A stretch of 11,267 nt of DNA from Pirellulaceae bacterium. GTDB lineage: Bacteria > Planctomycetota > Planctomycetia > Pirellulales > Pirellulaceae. Numbering within the stretch: the stretch's first letter is position 1; every line of letters begins with the position of its first letter. The position numbers and the translations under genes are program-made. The stretch covers positions 1-11,267 of the forward strand of contig JABDKS010000168.1 in NCBI GenBank assembly GCA_013002105.1, given 5' to 3'. Below the pieces are notes generated by a model. The model was not told the DNA's origin. It made no database searches and saw only the letters and a program-made list of their open reading frames with translations. This document shows positions 1 to 6,959 of this stretch, piece by piece.

Positions 1-40
1 GTTTGACGACGTACGCCCCATCGTGACGACAGGGGATCGG

Positions 41-868
41 TTACGTCGGCTGTTGTTGTGTGGTTGGAATGTTTGTTGGGTTCGATTGGACCGTCGCGAT
101 CGCGTCGGGATCGTCTGTTTCGAATTCTTTTTGCAGTACGACTCGAGTGCGATTGATCAACGCGCCATTCTCGATCCAATCGCACGCTTGGATTAAATCG
201 AGCACATCGCCGGGACGTAACGACGCTGAATCGCTGGCGGCCAGAGACAAGTGCAACTGGCCATCGACAATTTCGATGCGTGGAATCTGCATCGCCGCGT
301 CCACCGTGACGATTTTCTTTTTCCGCTCGAACGATACGGTGTCCTGCGATTTCAATTGTGTGATTTCCCGTTCGGCGGCGGCGATGTCAGCTTGCGGGGG
401 AATGGTGATCACATAGTCGCTGCGCAAAAGCTGTGCTTTGCCGAATCCATCGGGCAGACGTTTGACGCTTTTGATCGTCAGGCCGGGTTGATCGTCATCG
501 ACCAAGCGATCAAACAACTCGGCGACCGGCATCCGCTCCGCCAATTCCAATTCGACAACTTCATCCAAACCATTTACGCCCAAGGCGAGTGCCGATGGAA
601 AACCGATTCGCGGCTTGGGATGAAAGCCTTCGGTCATCGATAGTTTTAAGTCCGCGCGTCGAACGATCCGTTCCCACAGCCGCGCCAAATCTCGGTGGCT
701 GGTCCATCGCAGCAAGCCAGCCTTGGCGAATCGAATCCGATAGCGGACGCGCAGGCGGACCACTGGTGTCTCAGCAGTCGTTGGCGTGGATTGCTGTTCG
801 GGTTCAGTCACAGGTGGTCGCTTCAGGGAGGAGGTTGGTTGGGGACAATGCCCAGGATCAATTGACAA
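41..868 (-). CDS. DUF2344 / TIGR03936 family protein (radical-SAM-associated)
   Basis: The 275-residue product matches the TIGR03936/DUF2344 family, whose members occur next to or fused with a TIGR03960-type radical-SAM protein; the biochemical role is not established. The family core starts near residue 41 with an R-Y-R-I-R-F strand, followed by W-T-S-H-R-D-L (55-61) and the hallmark T-E-G-F-H-P-K-P-R (79-87). The last 25 or so residues are Thr/Gln/Pro-rich and look disordered. The start is uncertain: the TTG used here overlaps the end of ptsI by 11 bp and has a weak GGAA 4 nt upstream. In-frame GTG codons at 811 and 763 would drop a low-complexity Pro/Thr/Gln-rich N-terminus that the family does not usually have. 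No radical-SAM partner is visible; it may lie beyond the left edge. Family assignment is confident, function is not. Confidence 0.82.
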   Translation of the reverse strand: MSIDPGHCPQPTSSLKRPPVTEPEQQSTPTTAETPVVRLRVRYRIRFAKAGLLRWTSHRDLARLWERIVRRADLKLSMTEGFHPKPRIGFPSALALGVNGLDEVVELELAERMPVAELFDRLVDDDQPGLTIKSVKRLPDGFGKAQLLRSDYVITIPPQADIAAAEREITQLKSQDTVSFERKKKIVTVDAAMQIPRIEIVDGQLHLSLAASDSASLRPGDVLDLIQACDWIENGALINRTRVVLQKEFETDDPDAIATVQSNPTNIPTTQQQPT

Positions 869-2603
869 CTAATTCCGGTACGAGGTCGCTTATTCGATCC
901 ATCAAGTAAAGATCGACGTCTCGGGCGGCTTCAAGTTTCATGACTCGTTCTGCTATCTCTTTACATTGCTCGATCGACACCGAACGTATCGCTTTTTTGA
1001 CTCGCGGCAGTGACGATGGGGGCACACTGAGGTGCCGCACGCCCAATCCGAGCAACAACAATGCACGACCCGGCTTGCTACTCATCTCGCCGCAAACCGA
1101 AATCGGCGTGTTGTTTTCGTCGGCGATTGTGACGCTCTGCTTGATCAGTCTCAACACCGCTGGGTCGCTCGATTGGTACAGATCGGCGACGTATTCGTTG
1201 CTGCGGTCGACCGCCAACGTGTATTGAGCCAAGTCGTTGGTACCGATGCTCAAAAAGTCGACTTCCCGGACAAAGTGATCCAACATGACCACGGCTGCGG
1301 GGACTTCGACCATCATCCCGACTGGAATGTCGGCACGGTACGGGATTCCCGACTCCGCCAAGTCTTCTGCGACGACATTCAACAGCATTCTTGCCTGCCG
1401 CAATTCGCCGATCGTTGTGATCAGGGGAAACATCATTCGGATGTCACCATGTACTGCCGCTCGCAAGACAGCGCGCAACTGCGGCCGAAACAGATCTAGA
1501 TTTCGCAATGACAGTCGAATGCTGCGTAAACCCAGAAATGGATTGTGTTCATGTTCGGCCAGCGGCCGATGGCCCATTTTGTCGGCACCCAGATCGAGTG
1601 TTCGGATAACGACCGGACGCCCATTCATCTCGCGAACGACTTGGCTATACGCTTGGTAGTGATCTTCTTCACTGGGTTCTTCGGCGCTGGAGAGGTACAA
1701 GAACTCGGTTCGATACAACCCGATTCCATCGGCTCCTCGCTCAAGTGCGGTCGCGGTCTCGTGGGGAAACTCGATATTGGCACTCAGTCGGACGCGAACA
1801 CCGTCGATCGTTTCGGCCGGCAAATCTCGCAGTTCGGCAAGACGCGCGGTCAAGGACCGTCGTCGCTCGAGTCGCTCTTGGTAACTGTCAAGTGTCGCTT
1901 GATCGGGATCGATAATGATCCGGCCTCGATCACCATCGACGATCACTCTGGCTGCGGCGCCGATCGAATCCAAGAAAGGACCGATGCCAACGACAGCGGG
2001 TAATTCCAACCCTTTGGCGACGATCGCAGTGTGACCGCCGGGACCACCGGTTTCGGTGCAAAATCCCCGCACGTAACGACGGTCCAAGTTGGCCGTTTCG
2101 CTGGGAGTCAGGACATGCGACAGCACAATGACCGGTTCGGTCAAATCCGACAGCGGTTGCTTGGTGACAGCTCCTAATTGCAGCAGCAATTGTTTTTCGA
2201 TATCCAAAACGTCTTCGGCTCGATCGGCCAAGAGCGGGTTGGACAAGCGACGCAGGGCCCCGGCATAGTTGTGCAGAACGCGGCTGACCGCGTAGGGGGC
2301 CGACTGATATTCATCCTTGATGCGACGTCGCAATTCGCTGTGCAAGCGAGGGTCGTGCAGCATTTGCAACTGGGCGGCAAATATGTCGCCGGTCTCTTCG
2401 CCAGCGACCGCGCTGGTCTCCAAACGGCTTGTTTCCAGTCGCGCTGACACGGCATCGACTGCGGTCCGGAGGCGCGCGTATTCTTCGACCGCGTCTTCGG
2501 CGGCGACTAGACATCGGGGGATGCGATAACCATCAGCATCCAGCACCAGTGCTGGACCGATCGCGACTCCCGGCGATACAGGAATACCTTGCAGTTCGAC
2601 CAT
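858..2603 (-). CDS. ptsI: PTS Enzyme I (phosphoenolpyruvate-protein phosphotransferase)
   Basis: Cytoplasmic Enzyme I autophosphorylates on a histidine with PEP and passes the phosphate to HPr. At 581 residues it has the normal family length. The order is the N-terminal HPr-binding region (about 1-145), the swivelling phosphohistidine domain with predicted active His191 in G-G-P-G-G-H-T-A-I, then the PEP-utilising TIM barrel. The barrel shows T-L-D-L-G-A-D-K (335-342), G-L-R-S-I-R (358-363), M-V-E-V-P-A (431-436), S-I-G-T-N-D-L-A-Q-Y (452-461) and C-G-E-M with the catalytic Cys504. The residues before the histidine differ from the usual G-G-x-T-S-H, and Lys replaces the Arg that ends the motif. 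The ATG start has no visible SD. It lies 267 bp after ptsH on the same strand; that gap shows no convincing gene or terminator, so transcription may run through. Family identity is near certain. Confidence 0.96.
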   Translation of the reverse strand: MVELQGIPVSPGVAIGPALVLDADGYRIPRCLVAAEDAVEEYARLRTAVDAVSARLETSRLETSAVAGEETGDIFAAQLQMLHDPRLHSELRRRIKDEYQSAPYAVSRVLHNYAGALRRLSNPLLADRAEDVLDIEKQLLLQLGAVTKQPLSDLTEPVIVLSHVLTPSETANLDRRYVRGFCTETGGPGGHTAIVAKGLELPAVVGIGPFLDSIGAAARVIVDGDRGRIIIDPDQATLDSYQERLERRRSLTARLAELRDLPAETIDGVRVRLSANIEFPHETATALERGADGIGLYRTEFLYLSSAEEPSEEDHYQAYSQVVREMNGRPVVIRTLDLGADKMGHRPLAEHEHNPFLGLRSIRLSLRNLDLFRPQLRAVLRAAVHGDIRMMFPLITTIGELRQARMLLNVVAEDLAESGIPYRADIPVGMMVEVPAAVVMLDHFVREVDFLSIGTNDLAQYTLAVDRSNEYVADLYQSSDPAVLRLIKQSVTIADENNTPISVCGEMSSKPGRALLLLGLGVRHLSVPPSSLPRVKKAIRSVSIEQCKEIAERVMKLEAARDVDLYLMDRISDLVPELVVN

Positions 2604-2870
2604 CGGGGGTCGATGGAGCGTGCCTCACCTCTGATCAAAAGCCTGACGCATCAATCATCCACTGATCGTTGGGCGAAAGCGTCTTTCGCGGTCGATCCAG
2701 TGTTTGTATTTGGCGTGGTCTTGATGACCGTTTCAGGAAAAGGCGATCCATCGATTCTGTGTGTTGTGTGTTCGGATGTATCAGAAAGGGCGCCTGCGAA
2801 AACGTTGGTCGGACGCGAAATCTCATGGGCAGCTACCACGGCGTGGTTAGCGGCCACGTCAGATTACGAA

Positions 2871-3185
2871 TCAAGAATCGACCGCTCGCTTGGCACCTTC
2901 TTTCTCGTTTGGATCTTCAAATCCCGCATCGAAAAGACCTTCGATCGCTTGCAAAGCGGATTCTGCGTCACCACCGTCGGCCGAAATCAACAGCTCCGTT
3001 CCTTGTTCGGCACCGAGGGTCAACAGTGACAAAATGCTTTTGCAATCGACCAATTCACCGCCTTTGCCAATCATGATCGTCGATTCGAACGTACTGGCTA
3101 GACGAACCAGCGAATCCGCTGGCCGCGCATGCAATCCCTGTGGATTGCGGACGGTGACAATTCGAGTTAGCGGGGTGTTACTCAT
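2871..3185 (-). CDS. ptsH: HPr phosphocarrier protein
   Basis: HPr carries phosphate from Enzyme I to EIIA proteins in the cytoplasm. The 104-residue product has the active-site signature N-P-Q-G-L-H-A-R-P-A with phosphoacceptor His19. The second conserved region, C-K-S-I-L-S-L-L-T-L-G-A (48-59), places Ser50 at the regulatory serine that HPr kinase modifies in other bacteria; whether a kinase exists here cannot be seen. The ATG at 3185 is chosen because it shares one base with the TGA of the upstream EIIA gene (TGATG), which suggests translational coupling; a TTG one codon earlier is less likely. The last 15 or so residues (E-D-P-N-E-K-E and on) extend past the usual 85-90-residue fold and are highly charged. 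The neighbours EIIA and Enzyme I complete the relay. Confidence 0.95.
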   Translation of the reverse strand: MSNTPLTRIVTVRNPQGLHARPADSLVRLASTFESTIMIGKGGELVDCKSILSLLTLGAEQGTELLISADGGDAESALQAIEGLFDAGFEDPNEKEGAKRAVDS

Positions 3186-3664
3186 CAACCGGAAGCAAAT
3201 TGGTTGTCGTCAGCTTCTTGGAGCAATTGTTGTATGTCGTCAGGCGTTTTACTCTGCTTTAAGAATCGGCAGAATGTTTCGTCACGCAGTTGGCGCGAGA
3301 TATTTTCGAGCGCCCGAAGGTGATCGCCGGGTCGTTCCGGCGGACTGATTAGCAAAAAGAATAGTTGAACGCGTTCGCCATCGAGCGAATCAAAGTCGAC
3401 GCCCTCTTCGCTGACGCCGACGGTTCCGACCAACTTTTGCACACTGGGGTGCTTGGTATGGGGAACGGCTACACCGCGGCCGATGCCGGTGCTACCGAGT
3501 TCTTCGCGTTTCATGATGGCTGCGACGATGTCGTCGTGCTGATCGGCATCGATCTCGCCCGAATCGAGCAAGCTTTGCACCAATTCGCGAATCGCTTCGT
3601 CTTTCGTATCCGCCTTCAATTCGGCTTGGATCGACTTGGTGCTGATAAAATCTGCAAATTTCAT
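3185..3664 (-). CDS. ptsN: PTS EIIA protein, fructose/nitrogen-regulatory (PtsN-like) type
   Basis: This is a single-domain EIIA of the PTS_EIIA_2 family, 159 residues, close to PtsN length. It accepts phosphate from HPr on a histidine, predicted to be His69 in [10 protein letters not shown] (62-71). The preceding [14 protein letters not shown] segment (49-62) and the later L-F-F-L-L-I-S-P (about 101-108) are typical. No EIIB or EIIC domain is fused or encoded nearby, so a regulatory output like that of PTS-Ntr is inferred rather than sugar import. The ATG is preceded by GAGGAA about 11 nt upstream, and a TTGACA -35 candidate lies at 3715-3720. The stop overlaps the HPr start. Similarity to FruA-type EIIA domains means the ptsN name is a best fit only. 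Confidence 0.9.
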   Translation of the reverse strand: MKFADFISTKSIQAELKADTKDEAIRELVQSLLDSGEIDADQHDDIVAAIMKREELGSTGIGRGVAVPHTKHPSVQKLVGTVGVSEEGVDFDSLDGERVQLFFLLISPPERPGDHLRALENISRQLRDETFCRFLKQSKTPDDIQQLLQEADDNQFASG

Positions 3665-3691
3665 TGGGATGGAATTCCTCTATCTAAGACC

Positions 3692-3720
3692 GTAGCAGTC
3701 GTGACCATCAGTGCTGTCAA
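3692..3720 (-). promoter_or_regulatory. candidate sigma-70-type promoter for the EIIA-HPr genes
   Basis: On the minus strand a perfect TTGACA (3720-3715) is followed after 17 nt by TGCTAC (3697-3692), a poor match to TATAAT. The distance to the EIIA ATG (3664) is about 28 nt, a sensible leader. An AT-rich stretch containing AATTTAAATT lies just upstream of the -35. The -35 and spacing support it; the weak -10 keeps confidence low. It would allow EIIA-HPr-EI transcription separate from hpf. Confidence 0.35.
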
Positions 3721-3933
3721 TTCAATTTAAATTCTGTTTTCACAACCGGCAGCGTTTCTTGCGACCGGCAACGCCGGATCTGTCTTGCATCGCATCAGGC
3801 GTGCTGAAGGATGCTCGGCGACCGAGTTTGGCATGAAGTTCAAATGGAAAGCGGACGATGCGTTGTCTGATCGCGATGCGATCGGCCAAGCAGATTCACT
3901 GTGTGGCTACCGACTACATGCCGCCGAAACGAT

Positions 3934-4278
3934 TTACTCTTCGTTCTCGACGACAGGCGTTTCAATGTGTTTGTGGGATGTGGCACGGTGGCCTGTTTTT
4001 TTCTCTTTCAAACGCCGAAGCTGCTGTTCGACCTTTGGAATCGCTGTATCCAAAGCGGCGATCACGGTCGATCCGTCGGCTTTGGCGACGCAATCGTCGC
4101 TGTGCTCCACGGAGACTTTGATTTCGACCTCGGGCTTGTCCAGATGCTCCAAATCGACGGTCACTTCGATTGCGCTCACTCGATCGTAAAGCCGTCGGAG
4201 TTTGACTGCTTTTTGTTCGATTAAATCTTGATCGCCCGGTTGAAGACTACCGTGACGCGCCGAAACGCTTACCTGCAT
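3934..4278 (-). CDS. hpf: ribosome hibernation promoting factor, short HPF/RaiA (S30AE) family
   Basis: The 114-residue product fits the S30AE ribosome-associated fold, which binds the 30S decoding region and inactivates ribosomes during starvation or stationary phase. It opens with M-Q-V-S-V-S-A-R-H-G, continues through L-I-E-Q-K-A-V-K-L-R-R-L-Y-D-R (19-33) and the strand I-E-V-T-V-D-L-E, and then A-L-D-T-A-I-P-K-V-E-Q-Q-L-R-R-L-K-E-K (74-92), the typical helix with a basic end. It lacks the long C-terminal dimerisation domain of long HPF; instead there is a short His/Glu-rich tail. ATG start with GGAGAAA about 10 nt upstream. It sits 269 bp ahead of EIIA on the same strand; in proteobacteria hpf and ptsN are classic neighbours in the rpoN cluster, but no rpoN is seen here. 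Confidence 0.88.
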   Translation of the reverse strand: MQVSVSARHGSLQPGDQDLIEQKAVKLRRLYDRVSAIEVTVDLEHLDKPEVEIKVSVEHSDDCVAKADGSTVIAALDTAIPKVEQQLRRLKEKKTGHRATSHKHIETPVVENEE

Positions 4279-4757
4279 CGTGATATTTCTCCGTCTCTAT
4301 GTTGATGTGGCGGGAACCGTCATCGTCGAGGGTACTCTGTCGAGATTTCTCAGTGGAGGTTTCTCAAAAGGAGGACCCGCGTCTCTGCTCTGCCGCGTCG
4401 CTTCTGGATAAATAGGACTCCCGAAGAACAAACAGCATAAGCGACAAACGGCAATGAGAATAGCGATCCTTTCCCGCTAAATTACGGGGAAAATTCACTG
4501 CTTGGGATCCCACCGCCAGACAGACTGTGCCAATCGAGCTGACCTTGGAGGCCAATGACGGGTCACTTGGCGGACGTTGTCCCGGATGTATCGGACCGGC
4601 CCCGTGACAAATGGACCGAGAAGTTGCTATTCTACGGGGATTCCCGGTTTCTGTGTGACCCCAATGTCATGCCGATAAAACCTGGTTTCTGTCGCGATTG
4701 CCCGCGATGGTTTGCATCTGGACATCCGTTTCAACGCCACCAACCCCCGCTCATTGC
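4279..4757. other. 479-bp divergent intergenic region, no supported gene
   Basis: This stretch separates hpf (minus) from the small basic protein (plus), so it should hold both promoters. No convincing -35/-10 pair was found. An imperfect dyad at 4470-4492 (TTTCCCG, 8-nt AT-rich loop, CGGGGAAA, one-base bulge) is the only clear secondary structure. A plus-strand ATG at 4555 is preceded by TTGGAGG, but the spacing is only 3 nt and the reading frame runs into the next gene out of frame. Confidence 0.5.
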
Positions 4758-5045
4758 ATGGCCCGAAAGGTCGTTAATCGTAAGGAAAAAGCTGCCGAAG
4801 CTGAGGCAGCCGAACTGCTGTTGTCGGCCAAGAAAAAGAAATCTGGCAAACGCAAAAGCAAGACCGCCGAAAATGTGCGGCTGAGACTTTATTGGGGCGT
4901 TTTCAGCCAGAATCTTAAACGGGTTGCCGTTTATGAGTTCGATCAGCAAAAAGAGGCGGAAAAGCGAGCCAAAGAACTGAGCAAGAACGGCAAGAGCCCG
5001 CACTTTGTTCAGAAAGTCAAGGAAGAAATCAAATCGGCGGAGTAG
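4758..5045 (+). CDS. small lysine-rich protein of unknown function
   Basis: The 95-residue product is not assigned to a named family. The first 40 or so residues are rich in Lys/Ala/Glu and contain the basic run S-A-K-K-K-K-S-G-K-R-K-S-K (23-35), suggesting nucleic-acid or ribosome contact. The second half, from R-L-R-L-Y-W-G-V-F-S through V-Y-E-F-D-Q to S-P-H-F-V-Q-K-V-K, looks like a compact folded domain with alternating strands and a charged helix. The pattern resembles small proteins that seem confined to planctomycetes; this is recollection, not a search result. The ATG at 4758 is preferred over an upstream in-frame TTG at 4698 because the extra 20 residues are of non-coding character, although no strong SD precedes the ATG. 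The hydrolase gene starts 4 nt after the stop, so the two are probably co-translated. Confidence 0.72.
   Translation: MARKVVNRKEKAAEAEAAELLLSAKKKKSGKRKSKTAENVRLRLYWGVFSQNLKRVAVYEFDQQKEAEKRAKELSKNGKSPHFVQKVKEEIKSAE
5036..5042 (+). promoter_or_regulatory. ribosome binding site deciding the TTG start of the hydrolase
   Basis: GGCGGAG lies at the very end of the preceding gene, 7 nt before TTG 5050. This supports TTG 5050 over an in-frame TTG at 5005, which has no SD, lies inside the upstream gene and would put a lysine/arginine-rich stretch ahead of the signal peptide. Confidence 0.55.
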
Positions 5046-5049
5046 TGGC

Positions 5050-5886
5050 TTGATCGGTTTGCAACGCTGCATCGCCATAGGACTGCTCGCCGCAGCGGCG
5101 CTGACGCCCCCGTCGGCGGCCCAGCTTTTGGCAGATCCTCCCGCCGCGGAGCAGAACTCCAAAGAAACGCTCCGCTCGCTGTACCATTCCCGCAGCTTTG
5201 AATCTAAATCCGGTGGCTCGCTGCCGTACCGGATTCTCACACCAGCCACGATCGAACCCAATAAGAAGTACCCGCTCGTGCTGTTTTTGCACGGTGCTGG
5301 CGAACGGGGCGTGGACAACGTTCGCCAACTGGTCCACGGCGCACACGAGTTTGCCAGAGCGGATCGACGCGAGCAATTCCCGGCATTCGTCGTCTTCCCG
5401 CAATGCCCACCAGAAAGTCGCTGGGTCCAATCGGATTGGGATTTAAAAAGCGGCCGCGGTCAATTCCCCAGCGATCCGTCGGATCCAATGCGACTGACTC
5501 TTGAATTGGTCGATGAATTATCGGTGCAGCAACCCATCGACGACGCTCGGCGGTATGTCACCGGACTGTCGATGGGTGGTCAGGGAACTTGGTACGCTGC
5601 GGCTCAGCAACCGCATCGTTTTGCCGCCATGCTGGAAGTCTGCGGCGGAGGCGATCCGGATTGGGCCAAACGATACAGCGGCATCCCTATCTGGGCCTTT
5701 CACGGACAGGCCGATACGGTCGTGCCGGTATCTCGCGGTCGCGAAATGATCGCGGCGCTCGCCCAGGTCGGACACGCACCTGAAATTCGCTACGTCGAGT
5801 ATCCAGGGGTGGGCCACGACGCTTGGACACGCACCTATTCGCGGGACGACGTATTTCAATGGCTGTTCGCAAAACGCCAACCGTAA
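5050..5886 (+). CDS. secreted alpha/beta-hydrolase (predicted peptidase/esterase, COG4099-like)
   Basis: The 278-residue product begins with a signal peptide: a short n-region (M-I-G-L-Q-R-C), the hydrophobic core I-A-I-G-L-L-A-A-A-A-L and a likely cleavage near P-S-A-A-Q. The mature part is an alpha/beta-hydrolase: the oxyanion motif L-F-L-H-G-A-G-E-R-G (about 78-87), nucleophile elbow G-L-S-M-G-G with Ser174, acid Asp222 in H-G-Q-A-D-T-V-V-P, and His256 in G-V-G-H-D-A-W. These give a complete Ser-Asp-His triad. The L-P-Y-R-I-L-T-P opening before the first core strand matches predicted peptidases/esterases of the COG4099 kind; the substrate is unknown. It acts in the periplasm or outside the cell if the signal peptide works. 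The TTG start is chosen for its SD and because it gives a clean signal peptide. The 3' end overlaps the deiminase gene by 28 bp. Confidence 0.85.
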   Translation: MIGLQRCIAIGLLAAAALTPPSAAQLLADPPAAEQNSKETLRSLYHSRSFESKSGGSLPYRILTPATIEPNKKYPLVLFLHGAGERGVDNVRQLVHGAHEFARADRREQFPAFVVFPQCPPESRWVQSDWDLKSGRGQFPSDPSDPMRLTLELVDELSVQQPIDDARRYVTGLSMGGQGTWYAAAQQPHRFAAMLEVCGGGDPDWAKRYSGIPIWAFHGQADTVVPVSRGREMIAALAQVGHAPEIRYVEYPGVGHDAWTRTYSRDDVFQWLFAKRQP

Positions 5887-6941
5887 ACGAATTACCCGTG
5901 TCCCCGCGGCGCATCGAGGCCGAATGGGAATCGCAAGACGCAATCTGGTTGGCCTGGCCTCACAATCGTGACACCTGGCCGGGCCGCTTTGAACCGATCC
6001 AACCGTTCTATGCCGCCTGGGTTCGCTTGATCGCCGAGAACACGCCGGTGCGAATCTTGGCCGCAGGCGATGTCGCGCGGGCAGCCGAAAAAGAACTCGG
6101 CCCATTACCGGCCAACGTGGAATTAGTTCCGATCCCAACGAACGACTGTTGGATCCGTGATTTCGGCCCCACATACGTTCGCAACCAAGCGACGGGCAAA
6201 ATCGAAGCAATCGATTGGCGGTACAACGCATGGGGTGGAAAATATCCGCCTTGGCAAGCGGACGATGCGGCTGCCGCACAGATCGCCAATTACCTTGGGA
6301 TCCCTTGTCACCGCCGAGATCTTACGCTCGAAGGCGGTGCGATCGAGGCCGATGGGACGGGACGACTGCTGACATTTCGGTCGTGCGTGCAGACCGATAC
6401 ACGAAACGCCAATTGGTCCAACGAAAAGATCGTGCAAGAGTTGTATCGATCTCTGGGTGTCGTCGAAATCGTTTGGCTCGACGGAGGCGGACTGTTGGGT
6501 GATGACACCGATGGCCACATTGATCAACTCGCTCGGTTTGTCGATCCGTACAATGTCGTTGTCGCAGTTTGTGATGACCTGGGAGATTCCAACGCCGCAG
6601 GCTTGATTGCTAACTTTCGCCAATTGAAACTCTGGGGTCAGCAGACTCAGCCCACCGTCGACGTGCATCGACTACCGATTCCGCCAGCCCGCTACATTGA
6701 CGAAAAACGAGTCCCCGAAAGCTACTGCAATTTTCTGCGGATTGGACCATCACGAATGCTCGTGCCCACCTTCGGCAGCCCGGACTCCGATGATCGGGCA
6801 CTTGGAATTTTGCGAAATCTGTGTCCGGCCTGCGATGTCGTCGGTGTCGACTGCCAAGATTTAGTCTGGGGACTCGGAGCACTCCACTGCGCCAGTTCGA
6901 ATCAACCCAGCGCCAGTCAATCCTGCTCCAATCAACCGTAG
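5859..6941 (+). CDS. agmatine deiminase family protein (PPAD fold)
   Basis: A 360-residue cytoplasmic guanidine-modifying enzyme of the agmatine deiminase/bacterial peptidylarginine deiminase family. Agmatine deiminase converts agmatine to N-carbamoylputrescine and ammonia on the way to putrescine. Visible landmarks are W-P-H-N (33-36), N-D-C-W-I-R-D-F-G-P (95-104) with Asp96, G-G-A-I-E (159-163) with Glu163, G-H-I-D (219-222) with His220 and Asp222, and the C-terminal H-C with nucleophile Cys344. All expected catalytic residues are therefore present. The glycine-rich motif before the cysteine reads G-L-G-A-L-H-C rather than G-G-G-N-I-H-C, and the end is a short Ser/Gln/Asn-rich tail encoded by 15-bp repeats. 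The ATG at 5859 lies inside the hydrolase gene, indicating coupling; GTG 5898 is an alternative. True substrate (agmatine or peptidyl arginine) cannot be decided from the sequence. Confidence 0.9.
   Translation: MAVRKTPTVNELPVSPRRIEAEWESQDAIWLAWPHNRDTWPGRFEPIQPFYAAWVRLIAENTPVRILAAGDVARAAEKELGPLPANVELVPIPTNDCWIRDFGPTYVRNQATGKIEAIDWRYNAWGGKYPPWQADDAAAAQIANYLGIPCHRRDLTLEGGAIEADGTGRLLTFRSCVQTDTRNANWSNEKIVQELYRSLGVVEIVWLDGGGLLGDDTDGHIDQLARFVDPYNVVVAVCDDLGDSNAAGLIANFRQLKLWGQQTQPTVDVHRLPIPPARYIDEKRVPESYCNFLRIGPSRMLVPTFGSPDSDDRALGILRNLCPACDVVGVDCQDLVWGLGALHCASSNQPSASQSCSNQP
6892..6936 (+). repeat. three imperfect 15-bp tandem units at the 3' end of the deiminase gene
   Basis: Units at 6892-6906, 6907-6921 and 6922-6936 share 10-12 of 15 positions, with the pattern CC(A/T)G-N5-(A/G)TCAA(C/T). 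They encode the Ser/Asn/Gln-rich tail after the catalytic cysteine. On the minus strand the same DNA would read as a glycine/leucine pentapeptide-like series, but no supported gene lies there. Confidence 0.5.
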
Positions 6942-6959
6942 GCCAGGACCTGTCCTGGC
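6942..6959 (+). terminator. hairpin directly after the deiminase stop codon (possible terminator without U-tract)
   Basis: GCCAGGA-CCTG-TCCTGGC is a perfect 7-bp stem with a 4-nt loop (8 bp with a 2-nt loop is also possible), beginning at the base after the TAG. No T-run follows on either strand, so a canonical intrinsic terminator is not supported; it could stabilise the mRNA 3' end or assist termination. Confidence 0.4.

Noticed and set aside
1..40. Possible ATG (21-19, minus) of a next gene after the DUF2344 protein
   Set aside because: Only seven codons are inside the window and no SD precedes it, so it cannot be supported.
2635..2857. Two small minus-strand frames in the gap between ptsH and ptsI
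   Set aside because: Both are short, overlap each other in different frames and have no recognisable domain or ribosome site.
4525..4530. GTGCCA, a possible half of a sigma-54 site ahead of hpf
   Set aside because: The matching -12 element is absent at the required spacing.
4555..4884. Plus-strand frame of 109 codons with ATG preceded by TTGGAGG
   Set aside because: SD spacing is only 3 nt, the product has no recognisable domain, and its 3' third lies out of frame over the better-supported small basic gene.
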